Source: an uncultured Rhodocyclaceae bacterium
GTDB lineage: Bacteria > Pseudomonadota > Gammaproteobacteria > Burkholderiales > Rhodocyclaceae
Assembly: GCA_907163075.1 (NCBI GenBank)
Contig: CAJQTY010000003.1
Coordinates: 300,637-364,636, forward strand
DNA: 64,000 nt
Reading direction: 5' to 3'
In this document: one piece after another, positions 35,956 to 44,807 of the stretch
Layout of the letters: the number at the start of each line of letters is the position of its first letter
Numbering within the stretch: the stretch's first letter is position 1
Program-made: the position numbers and the translations under genes
Notes under the pieces: model-generated
The model's input: the letters and a program-made list of their open reading frames with translations, nothing else
The model's database searches: none
Told to the model about the DNA's origin: nothing

Positions 35956-37067
35956 GATTGATTTTCCCTCTCCGACTGCTGGGTCCGAATGGCATTTACG
36001 AGTTGCTGAAGCAACGTCAGTGTTGCTGCACTACTTCGTTCGATACGAATCATGCTGCGCTCAAGACGAACGATCCGCTGCTCATTCATGTCGTGCTTTA
36101 GTTCTGATATCACTCGAGTGGAATCGTCAGCAGCACTTGCCGCCAACTCCAATCTGGACAAATCAATATCCAGAATAGCGCTGTCTGTTAGCCGGGTTCC
36201 CGCACTATCATCAACGGCCACTGTCGCGTTGTCCTTGCTGAAAAACGCGGGAGCGTTTGTTTCCTCACGGAGTTCTGTGGCCACCTCGGCTACATCGCTA
36301 CGCGCAAATTCCTTCTTGCCAGCGAGAAAGCCTGACAAAAGCAGACGATCACACAAAGAGTTGATGCGCCTCGGGACACCCCCACTAGCCTCGAAAATCG
36401 CCTCGTACGCTCCGCTGTCGAACAATCGGGAACTGCTAAAGCCGGCACATTTCAGTCGGTGCTCGATATACGCCTGCGTTTCATCCCGAGCCATCGGGCC
36501 GATATGACAAGCGGCGATTACCCGCTGCCGTAGCTGCTGCATATGCGGACTCTGCATGATGTGGCGGAATTCCGGCTGACCAATCAGAAAGCTCTGCAAG
36601 AGGGCATGCGTTTCGAACTGGAAATTCGAAAGCATACGCAATTCCTCGACCGCACGGGGCGTCAGGTTTTGTGCTTCGTCAACAATCAGCAGACAGCGCT
36701 TGCCTTGCCGGGTCACATCAACGAGAAAGGCTTCGAGCGCCAACAACACATCAGATTTACCAAGAGTTTTGGTACGCACGCCAAAAGCAGCCGCCACCAT
36801 GCGCAGAGTATCTTCGGCATCCAGTTGAGTACTGACCAGTTGCGCCGCAACCACTTTTTCGCAATCAAGCTTGTTCAGCAACCCCCTAACGATTGTCGTT
36901 TTACCTGCACCGATTTCACCCGTTACAACGATAAACCCTTCGTTTTGGTGTAGGCCATATTCGAGATATGCTGTGGCGCGCCGATGCTGTTTGCTACCGA
37001 AATAGAAAGCCGGGTCGGGATTGAGCTGAAAAGGCTTGCATGTCAAGCCATAAAAAGATTCGTACAT
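35952..37067 (-). CDS. XrtA-associated ATPase (ExeA/GspA-like AAA)
   Basis: A 371-residue AAA ATPase: MYESFYGLTCKPFQLNPDP is the typical opening of the ExeA-like family; Walker A is GEIGAGKT at 50-57, Walker B is CLLIVDEAQNL with DE at 130-131. A C-terminal part of about 100 residues is predicted to be coiled coil (LERSMIRIERSSAATLTLLQQL). It fits the PEP-CTERM ATPase family (TIGR03015, recalled). It likely assists assembly of the polysaccharide export apparatus or links it to the cell wall. Confidence 0.92.
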   Translation of the reverse strand: MYESFYGLTCKPFQLNPDPAFYFGSKQHRRATAYLEYGLHQNEGFIVVTGEIGAGKTTIVRGLLNKLDCEKVVAAQLVSTQLDAEDTLRMVAAAFGVRTKTLGKSDVLLALEAFLVDVTRQGKRCLLIVDEAQNLTPRAVEELRMLSNFQFETHALLQSFLIGQPEFRHIMQSPHMQQLRQRVIAACHIGPMARDETQAYIEHRLKCAGFSSSRLFDSGAYEAIFEASGGVPRRINSLCDRLLLSGFLAGKKEFARSDVAEVATELREETNAPAFFSKDNATVAVDDSAGTRLTDSAILDIDLSRLELAASAADDSTRVISELKHDMNEQRIVRLERSMIRIERSSAATLTLLQQLVNAIRTQQSERENQS

Positions 37068-37077
37068 AATGTGCAGG

Positions 37078-38616
37078 CTAGAACTTGTGGGACAGCGTTG
37101 CAGTCAACGCATTTTCAGTGTAGTTCGCCGTGCCATCCGCAATAACTCGTCTAGCACCAATGCCGGCGTTTGTTTTCGGACCAAGTTGTGTCACCAGGTT
37201 CAGACTCATCAATTGCTGTGTTGTTTCCAGAGTGTTAGTACCAGTCCCCTTGCTGTTCGAGCGCGAGATTGTTCCGATAAGGGAAGCTTGTGGAGTCAAC
37301 TGGTGCGACCAGTTGACGCTCGCCCCAATCTGATTGACATTGTTCTGGCTTGGACCACTGCCAATACCAACCCCTAACCCGTTCAAGAGTGACACATTTT
37401 GTGTATCGTTCTGTGTTGCCGTGAAAGTCACGGTATTTCTTACACCTAGCAACGCAAACGAAATTTGTCGAAGTTGCTGCAATACGATCTGATTGGGTTG
37501 AAAACCGACCTGCACTTGAGCACTGGGAGAAATACCGTTAGCCAACAGATAGGCATTGACGAAAGCGGCGGCGGCTTCCGGTGTCGGCAAAGCCGGTGCA
37601 AAGATGCTATATAGTAAATCGTAGTTCGTTCCGAGGCCAATAGTCTGTTGATTTTGTTGCGAAGTAACATCGTTACTGGCACTCATTTTCCACGCCGTTC
37701 GTGCGGTGCGGTGCGAAAAACTGAACGTGTTACTCGGCCCGAAGAAACGATCCTCCCGGCTGAATGCTATCTGTGTTCGCTCCGTGGGCGACCATTCAAA
37801 GCCAGCCCCGGTTATGTTATGGCCCTCCATTTTGAGGCTCTGGTAATTGTTTTCTTCTCTACCCGCAATCAAGGAAAGCTGGAACTGCGGACTGACCTGA
37901 TAGGAGAGAATGGCACGCAAACGATTGTCGTCTTTGCTGCGCAAGTTCCCCTGATCGATCGTTGTTGCATTACCCTCAATCGCCCAGCCGAAATTCGCCA
38001 ACCTTGTCGCGCCCTTTAGGCTTCCAACCCAAGTCCTGGTATCCGAAGCATATGCATCGCCAGCTTTCGAACTAGTACTGCTCAGGGTATAGCGCAACTG
38101 ATAGTCGGCAAAACTGCCAAACGAACCGCGAATATAGGGGGAAATCTGATAGGTCGATGTTTCAGAGATATTGCTATTGACGTTGGTATTGACGTTGCTG
38201 GACGCCGAAGAAGCACCGAACGCTGAAATACTCTGCTGCGAAATGACGCCACTGGCGTCAATGAACAGCCAGTTTTCCAGCGCCTCAAGCGTACCGAATG
38301 CATTCAGAGAATTTTGAATCTGGTTATTTTGAGAGGGGTCAATAGAATAAAGCAAATTGTGCATCTGATAGTCAAAACGGAGTTTGATGCGTTCGCCGGT
38401 GCCTTCAATGCGGACACCCGGTGTAATGTCGCTGATTAATCCACCCCTCGCCCGTGTACGGCTCAAAAAGACATTGTCAGACAACGTTTCCGTCACTGCA
38501 ATCGTCGGCGTAATAGTCCACTGTCCGGCAAAAACCGGAAATGCGACACAACCCATGATTAGACTGAGAAGTGCCGGGCCCTGGGTGTTGTTGCGGGAAT
38601 TACTCCTTGTTAACAT
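37078..38616 (-). CDS. Outer-membrane beta-barrel, PEP-CTERM system-associated
   Basis: From the ATG at 38616 the product is 512 residues with a signal peptide (about 1-31, ending PVFAGQ). The mature part is an aromatic-alternating beta-barrel: TPTIAVTETLSDNVFLS, LRFDYQMHNLLYSIDPSQNN, and a C-terminal YTENALTATLSHKF that ends in Phe, as outer-membrane proteins do. It matches the XrtA-associated family TIGR03016 (recalled). The gene start overlaps the end of the kinase gene by 17 bp. It may be the outer-membrane pore or secretin-like partner for the polysaccharide. Confidence 0.9.
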   Translation of the reverse strand: MLTRSNSRNNTQGPALLSLIMGCVAFPVFAGQWTITPTIAVTETLSDNVFLSRTRARGGLISDITPGVRIEGTGERIKLRFDYQMHNLLYSIDPSQNNQIQNSLNAFGTLEALENWLFIDASGVISQQSISAFGASSASSNVNTNVNSNISETSTYQISPYIRGSFGSFADYQLRYTLSSTSSKAGDAYASDTRTWVGSLKGATRLANFGWAIEGNATTIDQGNLRSKDDNRLRAILSYQVSPQFQLSLIAGREENNYQSLKMEGHNITGAGFEWSPTERTQIAFSREDRFFGPSNTFSFSHRTARTAWKMSASNDVTSQQNQQTIGLGTNYDLLYSIFAPALPTPEAAAAFVNAYLLANGISPSAQVQVGFQPNQIVLQQLRQISFALLGVRNTVTFTATQNDTQNVSLLNGLGVGIGSGPSQNNVNQIGASVNWSHQLTPQASLIGTISRSNSKGTGTNTLETTQQLMSLNLVTQLGPKTNAGIGARRVIADGTANYTENALTATLSHKF

Positions 38617-39541
38617 TGCCGTAGCCATAGCCATAACCATAACCGTAACCGCCCTGAGTTGCCTTATTTACCTGATTGAGCAGCATGAGTTTTATCGGGC
38701 AAGCTTCAAGCGTGGCAAGTGCCTGCTTAACGTCTGAATGAGTCGTGCCTTCAGCCTTTACGACGATTACAACCTGTCCCATATGTGAAGCCAGTGTCCT
38801 CGCCTCGGTTGTAACCAGCAGCGGTGGAGAATCGAAAATAATGATCCGGTCAGCATAGCGACTGGCCATATCTTCGAGTAAACGAGCCATGGCCTCACTA
38901 GCCAGAAGTTCCGTCGCTCGCGGATGCTGCGTTCCGCTCGGCAAGATAGTCAACTTCTCGACATTGGTACGAAGCAATACTTGTGGCAATTGAATCGTCT
39001 CGTCGACTAGAACATCCAGCAACCCAAGCGTTGGCGGTAAACCCAACACTTTCAGCAAATTTGGCCTAGCCACGTCCGCATCAACCAGCATCACCGTGTT
39101 ATCCAATTCCATGGCAATACTCATGGCAAGATTGGCCGCAGTAAAGGTCTTACCCTCTCCCGGTAGCGCACTGGTAACCATAATCAAGTTACCATCCTTG
39201 ATTCGGGCAGCGCCTTTGCCCATGGCGTTGTCAATCAATGGCCGCTTAACAACCCGGTATTCATCTGCAAGTTGTGACCGAGGCGCATTGGGACGAATGA
39301 TGCCAGCTTCGGAAAGCACGTCCAAGTCCAATTCAATGCGACGCGACATCACCATTTCTGGCGACTGAAGCGCTACGTGTTCAGCAGATTTAGCTGAAGG
39401 GCGCCGCTCTTCTGAGCGCTCTGACGTGTGTTCCTGCCCACTCTTGGACTGGACAACACCTTCGTCGGAGGAATCCGGTATGTCAACCCCCAGTTGGCGC
39501 AATTGTTCCAATCGTTGTGCCGCTTGTTCAATAAGGCTCAT
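38600..39541 (-). CDS. BY-kinase-type tyrosine autokinase, exosortase A-associated
   Basis: A 313-residue CpsD/CapB-like protein. Walker A is ALPGEGKT near 125-132, Walker A' is MLVDADVARPN near 151-161, and Walker B is IIIFDSPPLL near 233-242. The C-terminus carries a tyrosine cluster (GGYGYGYGYGYGN), the substrate of autophosphorylation in bacterial tyrosine kinases. It matches the PEP-CTERM tyrosine kinase family (TIGR03018, recalled) and pairs with the chain-length protein 10 bp upstream to regulate polymerisation and export. Confidence 0.93.
   Translation of the reverse strand: MSLIEQAAQRLEQLRQLGVDIPDSSDEGVVQSKSGQEHTSERSEERRPSAKSAEHVALQSPEMVMSRRIELDLDVLSEAGIIRPNAPRSQLADEYRVVKRPLIDNAMGKGAARIKDGNLIMVTSALPGEGKTFTAANLAMSIAMELDNTVMLVDADVARPNLLKVLGLPPTLGLLDVLVDETIQLPQVLLRTNVEKLTILPSGTQHPRATELLASEAMARLLEDMASRYADRIIIFDSPPLLVTTEARTLASHMGQVVIVVKAEGTTHSDVKQALATLEACPIKLMLLNQVNKATQGGYGYGYGYGYGNVNKE
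38616..38654 (-). repeat. Hexanucleotide repeat encoding the kinase tyrosine tail
   Basis: On the minus strand, a GG(T/C)TA(T/C)-type 6-bp unit is repeated about five times, giving the alternating Gly-Tyr tail of the kinase. Copy-number changes would stay in frame and alter the number of phosphorylatable tyrosines. The start codon of the beta-barrel gene lies at the end of this repeat. Confidence 0.7.
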
Positions 39542-39550
39542 CGTTCTTCC

Positions 39551-41110
39551 TCAAGCAGCGCGGATTGAAAAGACGAAAAGCAATGCAATTCCTGCACCGT
39601 AGACTCCGACAAGTAACGCAAAAGCAGCAATAAATCGCTTGAGATCCCTGTTTTCCTTCACTTTCGCTGCTTCCACGACCCTCTTTGAAACTGTTCCTAG
39701 CAAGGGCAATCCGGTACTTTCACGCAAAGCCCGCGCGTCGAAGAATACAGGGCGAAACTGGCTCGCAGCAAAAGGCACGGAAAGCCCTGCCGCCAAAGCC
39801 AACACAAGTGTAATCGGCAAAAGCATCAGGCGATTCGGCGACACGGGTTGAGGAGAAACACGCGGCGGATCAATCAGTCGGAACTCAACCCCCCCAGAAC
39901 TGGCATCCATTTCACTGGACATCGTTGCTGATTCCCTGCGCGCAACCAAGCTTTCATAGTTTTTCTTGTCGATTTCGTAGTCACGGTTAAGTTGGGTGTA
40001 TTGAGCCTCAATCTGCGGAATCAGTCTCACCGACTCCTTCATCTGATTATAACGCGACTGATATTCAGCCACCCGAACACGCAAGGAGGCAACAGTAGCC
40101 TCGTTTTCAGCCAGGGATATCTTGAGTTGCTGAGTGACCGGATTGTTGTTGACCGGAGATGCCGGGTTAGAAAGCGCCATTTTTTTTCGTGCGGCAATTT
40201 CCTCCCGTTTTTGTTGTTCCAGTTCCTTGATCAAGCGCCGCGCGCCAACCACATCAGGATGCTGGTCGGTAAATCGCTGTAGTAATGTGTCAAGGTTCTT
40301 TTTCACAGCGTCAAGTCGTACGTCGATTTCCGGAAGCGAAATGCCTGCAGTCGACTCGGGCATGTCTGGTATCAAAATCGGTTCCTCGCCGACAAGTTGC
40401 CGCTTGAGCGCATCACGGGAATTCTCGGCCTCACGCAACTCAAGCTTGGATCGTTCAAGCACGGAACTTAACTCGCCAATGCGACCGAAATAATCCTTGC
40501 CGTCAGACGACTGCACTTCAAGATTTTTCAGCTTGAATTCCTTCAGGCGGTTTTCCCCTTCCTCCAGCTTTTTCTGATAAACCAGAATCTGTTCGTCGAT
40601 GAACTTCTTGGCAGTATCGGTATCCTTGCGCTTGTCCCCGAGGCTCGATTCAACAAAAATGGAAGCCAGAGACTGCACCACACGCTTTGCCCGCTCGGGA
40701 TTCTTGTCGTCGTAGGCCAACGTGTAGAGATTGTCCCTCGACGTACTCTTGATGGTCAGCGACTTCATCAAACTATCAACCAGCGCGTCCTGCGCCTGCT
40801 TGGATTTAATGCTCAGATCCAGATCGGCCATGCGAATCAGCTTCTCCACGTTGGGGCGGCTGATCAGCGTCCGACTTAGAATCATGATCTGCTGGTCGAG
40901 ATTAGGCTCAATCGCCAAGCCAGCCATTAGAGGTTTTAGAATCGACTGGGTATCCACGTAAATACGAGCAGAAGCCTCATATTTGTCCGGGATTCTAAAA
41001 ACCACGACAGCGCCAATTGCCCCGACAACCCAAGCGACGATAAGCCCGAGCCAGCGATGTTTCCACATCCCTCGCAGAATAGTCGTTGCTTGTCGGATTA
41101 TTTCATCCAT
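39551..41110 (-). CDS. Polysaccharide chain-length determinant, exosortase A-associated
   Basis: A 519-residue Wzc/Wzz-type protein with transmembrane segments near residues 17-38 (WLGLIVAWVVGAIGAVVVF) and 492-515 (FALLVGVYGAGIALLFVF). Between them lie the Wzz domain (YEASARIYVDTQSILKPLMAGL) and a long periplasmic coiled coil of about 150-400. No kinase domain is fused: this is supplied by the separate gene at 38600. It fits TIGR03007 (recalled). It sets chain length and couples polymerisation to the export lipoprotein encoded 80 bp upstream. Confidence 0.93.
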   Translation of the reverse strand: MDEIIRQATTILRGMWKHRWLGLIVAWVVGAIGAVVVFRIPDKYEASARIYVDTQSILKPLMAGLAIEPNLDQQIMILSRTLISRPNVEKLIRMADLDLSIKSKQAQDALVDSLMKSLTIKSTSRDNLYTLAYDDKNPERAKRVVQSLASIFVESSLGDKRKDTDTAKKFIDEQILVYQKKLEEGENRLKEFKLKNLEVQSSDGKDYFGRIGELSSVLERSKLELREAENSRDALKRQLVGEEPILIPDMPESTAGISLPEIDVRLDAVKKNLDTLLQRFTDQHPDVVGARRLIKELEQQKREEIAARKKMALSNPASPVNNNPVTQQLKISLAENEATVASLRVRVAEYQSRYNQMKESVRLIPQIEAQYTQLNRDYEIDKKNYESLVARRESATMSSEMDASSGGVEFRLIDPPRVSPQPVSPNRLMLLPITLVLALAAGLSVPFAASQFRPVFFDARALRESTGLPLLGTVSKRVVEAAKVKENRDLKRFIAAFALLVGVYGAGIALLFVFSIRAA

Positions 41111-41190
41111 CGGACTCTGGTTTCACGTGAAGTATTAAACACACCCGTAGCGCCCGAAAGCGCTGTGGGTAACAAAAATCTCGAAGTAAA

Positions 41191-41820
41191 TCAGAACCAG
41201 CTACGCGGAATGATTAATACATCACCCGGCTTCATTTCAACATTGGCAGAGACATCGCCGCGCTTGATCAGATCGCTTGCACGAATACTAAACTGCTTGT
41301 TGCCTTCGGCGGTTCGCAGAAGCGTGGTTCCGTTGCCATCAGCAAAATCAGTCATGCCACCGACAGCGATCATGACATCAAGCAAGGTCATCTTCTGTTT
41401 GTAAGGAAGGGTTTGCGGCTTAGCCGCTTCGCCAACCACCCGAATCTGTTCACTATATGGCCCGACAAAAGCGGTAACTATGACAGTAACGACCGGGTCA
41501 CGAATAAATTTCCCAAGTGCCGCCTCAATATCGCGCGCAAGCATCGTTGAGTCCTTGCCCATCGCTTGCAGATCTTCGACAAGGGGAGCCGTAATTTTCC
41601 CATCGGGACGCACCGGGACTGACATGGAAAGCTCAGGGTTGCGCCACACCACGATATTGACCATATCGCCAGGCCCGATAATGTAGTTATATTCTGGCGA
41701 AGCGGCAGCAAACGGAGCGGGCGGATTACCTGTGGCACATCCGACGACGACGGCACCAAGGACACCGATTAAAACCCAACGAAACGCAGCGCCAAAACCT
41801 TTGCAAAGGCTGACAAACAT
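41191..41820 (-). CDS. Polysaccharide export lipoprotein (Wza-like), exosortase A-associated
   Basis: A 209-residue lipoprotein with lipobox VVVGC, Cys28 being the lipidation site. The Poly_export domain follows (YIIGPGDMVNIVVWRNPELSMSVPVRPDGKITAPLVEDLQAMG), then a SLBB segment (VVGEAAKPQTLPYKQKMTLLDVMIAVGGMTDFAD). The end VEMKPGDVLIIPRSWF is typical of TIGR03027 (recalled). It forms the outer-membrane export channel. It is the first gene of the minus-strand operon, so the main promoter should lie in 41821-42050. Confidence 0.94.
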   Translation of the reverse strand: MFVSLCKGFGAAFRWVLIGVLGAVVVGCATGNPPAPFAAASPEYNYIIGPGDMVNIVVWRNPELSMSVPVRPDGKITAPLVEDLQAMGKDSTMLARDIEAALGKFIRDPVVTVIVTAFVGPYSEQIRVVGEAAKPQTLPYKQKMTLLDVMIAVGGMTDFADGNGTTLLRTAEGNKQFSIRASDLIKRGDVSANVEMKPGDVLIIPRSWF

Positions 41821-42055
41821 ACCATTCTCCTTTAATCGACAATTACCCGGTGGAATGCAGAAGGTTCAAAAACATGATGATACTCCAGCTTGGATAACAA
41901 TCGGAGAGGCGAGATTAGTGCGACATCGATTTGAACACCGTGACTAAATACACATCCAGGAGTAACTTTTCCACAAGTGGCAAAATAAAATTGCCGTTGC
42001 ATATTTTGGACAGGGCCACAGACCGGTCCACAACTGAGTTTTCTTCAGGTCAATA
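41821..42055. other. Probable leader/promoter region of the exopolysaccharide operon
   Basis: About 235 bp of lower GC content with no coding signal between the export lipoprotein gene and the first transposase remnant. The operon promoter must be here. No clear sigma-54 (GCA-N8-GCCA on the plus strand) or other motif could be assigned by eye. Mobile-element debris directly abuts this region. Confidence 0.4.
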
Positions 42056-42250
42056 TCACGAATAGCGGCGTAGTCGGATTCTGCTTATGTCCAATGCCTT
42101 CAATCGCTTTGCCGCGCCCGGAGACGGCCCTGTGACGTGGCAGACGCGACCGTTGGGGCTGGGCAGTTGCGCCAACTGGACGTTTTTCAGGTCACCCCGG
42201 ATGTTGCGCCACGAATCATGACAGGTATGCTCGATGCGCGGCGATCGCAC
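42056..42250 (-). pseudogene. Transposase C-terminal remnant (IS1634/IS4-superfamily-like)
   Basis: The minus strand reads RIEHTCHDSWRNIRGDLKNVQLAQL and NGRVCHVTGPSPGAAKRLKALDI, resembling the C-terminal SWRxIRxxLKxxQxxQL..G.V.xVTxPSxxAxxxLKxLxI end of a DDE transposase. Only about 65 residues remain. The exact family is a guess from the pattern; the rest of the gene is absent. Confidence 0.5.
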
Positions 42251-42371
42251 AAAGATCATTTCTTTGATTTTCCAAATTCTTTCATGGGAGAGGTAGGCGA
42301 GCGGCGAGGCCGAAATCCGAGGAGTTCCTCACGGTAGGCCGTTCCTCGGTCAGCCAATACGCGGTGCGTTC

Positions 42372-43795
42372 GAGCTAAAGTCAAATCTGGTGTATGGGAT
42401 GCTTTTGGGATTGATTGATCAGGCGGCGAGCTTCTGCTGTTTAGTTTCATCGTCGGTTGCTGGAACGCCGTCCCTGAAGACTGTTCCGCCCAGCAGTTCG
42501 CTAATGCGTTCGACCCCGCGAATGCGGCGCCACGACTTCTCTGCCTCCTGGACGAGATTGAAGGCTAGGCCGAGGAAGGTGCTGCGTGAAACGCCGTTCC
42601 TTGTCCGCGTCGTGCGATGATGTACGGTGGCGAACGTCGATTCGATCGGGTTCGTTGTACGAATGTGTTGCCAGTGTTCGGCAGGGAAGTCGTAGAACGC
42701 GAGCAGCGCATCGCGGTCTTTGACGAGCTTGTCAGCGGCCTTCGGATACTTGGTACCATAGGTCGTCACGAAATGATCGAAGGCCGTGATCGCCTTGGCG
42801 CGTGTCGGTGCCATCCAGATTTCATGCAGGTCGGCTTTGGCCTGCAAGCTTTTCGGCAGGGCGTTGAGGACATTGCCGGTCTTGTGTACCCAGCAGCGCT
42901 GGCGCTGTGTCTCTGGATAGACCTCGTCAAGCGCCGCCCAGAAGCCCAGTGCGCCGTCGCCGACAGCCAGGCGCGGTCCAGTCAACAGTCCGCGACGAAC
43001 CAGATCACGCAGGACGTCCAGCCACGATTCCTTCGATTCGCGCAGACCGTCGCCGATGGTCACCAGTTCTTTCCGGCCATCGGGCATGACACCGATGATC
43101 ACCAGCAGACATTGCCGCGCATCCTCTTCCTGACGCAGGCCGGTATGGATGCCGTCCGCCCACCAATACACGTAACGATTGGCCGCCAGGTCGCGTTTCA
43201 TCCAGGCATCGTGCTCGGTCGCCCATTCGCTTTTCAGCCGGGAAATAACGTTCGGGCTCAACCCCTTCGCCTGGTCGCCAACGAGTGCCGTCAAGGCGTC
43301 GCGCATGTCGCCCGTGGATACCCCTTTCAGGTACAGCCATGGCAGCGCCGCCGACATCCGTTGCGAGCGACGTACGAACGGTGGCACCAGCGCCGAGTTG
43401 AACTTGACGCCGCGGCCTGAGCGATCGCGCACCTTCGGTAGTCGTACGTCGACCGGACCCACCGCCGTCAGAACCTGACGCTCAGGCAGGTAGCCGTTCC
43501 GGACAACCGCGCGTTGTCCGCCCAGTATCTTGACGTTCTCGTAGTCGGCCAACAATTCCCGCAACTCGACCTCGATGGCTTTCTGAGTCAGTTCCCGCGC
43601 GCCGCGCCGGATCAATTCTTCCAGCGACAGTTCCATTTCCGATTGCTCGGCGCTTTCCTTCTTCGTATCCTTCGTCATGGCGTGTCCTCCGTGGTTGCTG
43701 TCAATCGATCTCGATAATCAATTCTCAGCAGAGGCGCGCCTCCTTATCAAGCCCCGCATCTCTTTTGGGTCATACACCAGTTTCGACTATAGCTC
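42372..43795 (-). mobile_element. IS256-family insertion sequence with inverted repeats and target duplication
   Basis: Imperfect terminal inverted repeats of about 26 bp: gagctaaagtcaaatctggt at 42372-42391 against the reverse complement of 43776-43795, gagctatagtcgaaactggt, extending through gtatg on both sides. The flanks are gtgcgttc (42364-42371) and atgcgttc (43796-43803), an 8-bp target duplication with one mismatch, the size typical of IS256. The element carries one intact transposase gene on the minus strand and has inserted into older transposase debris. Confidence 0.9.
42419..43678 (-). CDS. IS256-family transposase
   Basis: A 419-residue mutator-type transposase of normal length. 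DDE residues are visible: D in YVYWWADGIHTGL, D in RLAVGDGALGFWAAL and E in TTNPIESTFATVHHRTTRTRNG. The MULE-like C/H region is present as QRCWVHKTGNVLNALP. No frameshift or stop is seen, so the element may be active. Confidence 0.95.
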   Translation of the reverse strand: MTKDTKKESAEQSEMELSLEELIRRGARELTQKAIEVELRELLADYENVKILGGQRAVVRNGYLPERQVLTAVGPVDVRLPKVRDRSGRGVKFNSALVPPFVRRSQRMSAALPWLYLKGVSTGDMRDALTALVGDQAKGLSPNVISRLKSEWATEHDAWMKRDLAANRYVYWWADGIHTGLRQEEDARQCLLVIIGVMPDGRKELVTIGDGLRESKESWLDVLRDLVRRGLLTGPRLAVGDGALGFWAALDEVYPETQRQRCWVHKTGNVLNALPKSLQAKADLHEIWMAPTRAKAITAFDHFVTTYGTKYPKAADKLVKDRDALLAFYDFPAEHWQHIRTTNPIESTFATVHHRTTRTRNGVSRSTFLGLAFNLVQEAEKSWRRIRGVERISELLGGTVFRDGVPATDDETKQQKLAA

Positions 43796-43803
43796 ATGCG
43801 TTC

Positions 43804-43989
43804 CGCTGGTACTCTCCATCCAGGAAATATCCGTGACCAGCAACTCCTGGCGGGTTTCGATCCGTCCATCGATAGCCTGATCGAGTTGTGCGAAATTCTC
43901 CCCGGGTGCAAGCGTCGCTATCTGGACTACCTCTCGACCCCGGACTATTTCTCCGCGGGGGATCGCAACCCGCGTAAGCTCACCCTGCC
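43804..43989. other. Unassigned stretch between IS256 and the ISAs1 remnant
   Basis: A plus-strand frame reads LLAGFDPSIDSLIELCEILPGCKRRYLDYLSTPDYF, which looks like real protein sequence but belongs to no family recognised here. It is probably a fragment of the gene into which the IS elements inserted; its upstream part would lie left of 42364. Confidence 0.35.
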
Positions 43990-44620
43990 TCAAGGGGTTT
44001 CTCGTCAGCATCGACGCCATGGGTTGCCAGAAGCGCATCGCCCAGAAAATTACTACCAAGGGCGGCGACTACCTGCGGATGGCCAAGGGCAATCAACCCT
44101 CGCTGTTGAACGCAATCGCGACGACCTTCATCAGCCACCATGACGCCGAGGGCGTCGGCCGGCAAAGCCATGCCGAGAAGTCTCATGGCCGAATTGTCGG
44201 CCAGGTCGCTTCGGTGTTGCCCGCGAAAGGCATCGTCGGCCTCACCGATTGGCTCAAGTGCAAAACGATTGGTCGCATCAACTCCATCCGCATCGTCGGT
44301 GAAAAGGAGTCGGGGCTGGGGAGGCGCCATTACCTCAGTTCCCGTGACTTGAGCTCCGATCACTTGCCGTCGCGGTGCACACTCACCGGACGATAGAGAA
44401 CCGCCTTCACCGGGTGCTCGATGTCAGTTTCGGCGAGGACGGCAAGACCGTGTGCAAGGACAATGCACCGCAGAATCTGTCGCTCCAGAGGAAGATCGTT
44501 CTCAATCTGATTCGCCTGGACAAAACAGATACAAAGAAAGCCAGCTTGCGCCGAAAACGGAAGGGCGCCGCCTGGGACGACGATAGGCAGATGAACATGC
44601 CGGGGCTTGCTCTTTTATGA
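43990..44620 (+). pseudogene. ISAs1-family transposase remnant, frameshifted
   Basis: One plus-strand frame gives SIDAMGCQKRIAQKITTKGGDYL followed by AKGNQPSLLNAI and later INSIRIVGEK, the DAMGCQ..I..KGGDY.LALKGNQ signature of ISAs1 (H-repeat) transposases. The end is in another frame: RTIENRLHRVLDVSFGEDGKTVCKDNAPQNLSLQRKIVLNLIRLDK, the family's HWxIENxLHWVLDVxFxED..R..NAPxNLxxLRKIALNL block. The frame change lies around 44340-44400. The N-terminal half is missing. Confidence 0.82.
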
Positions 44621-44807
44621 TGGGCGACTGTGGAGGACCTGCACCTACGAGACGCGGCTGACACGGAAATTCTCGCTGCGCAAGACGTATGATAAGCAGC
44701 ACCCGCGCGCGTGACCGTCGGAGAAACGGTCGTAACCGAACAGATTCTGATCGAGATCGGGCAGGCCGCAATAGCGCCCACACGGCGCCCGTCGGCGGCG
44801 GCTCGCG

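Noticed and set aside
41821-42055. Sigma-54 promoter upstream of the exopolysaccharide operon
   Set aside because: Exosortase loci are often RpoN-linked, so the region was read for a -24/-12 element on the minus strand, but no GG-N10-GC pair in proper context was convincing.
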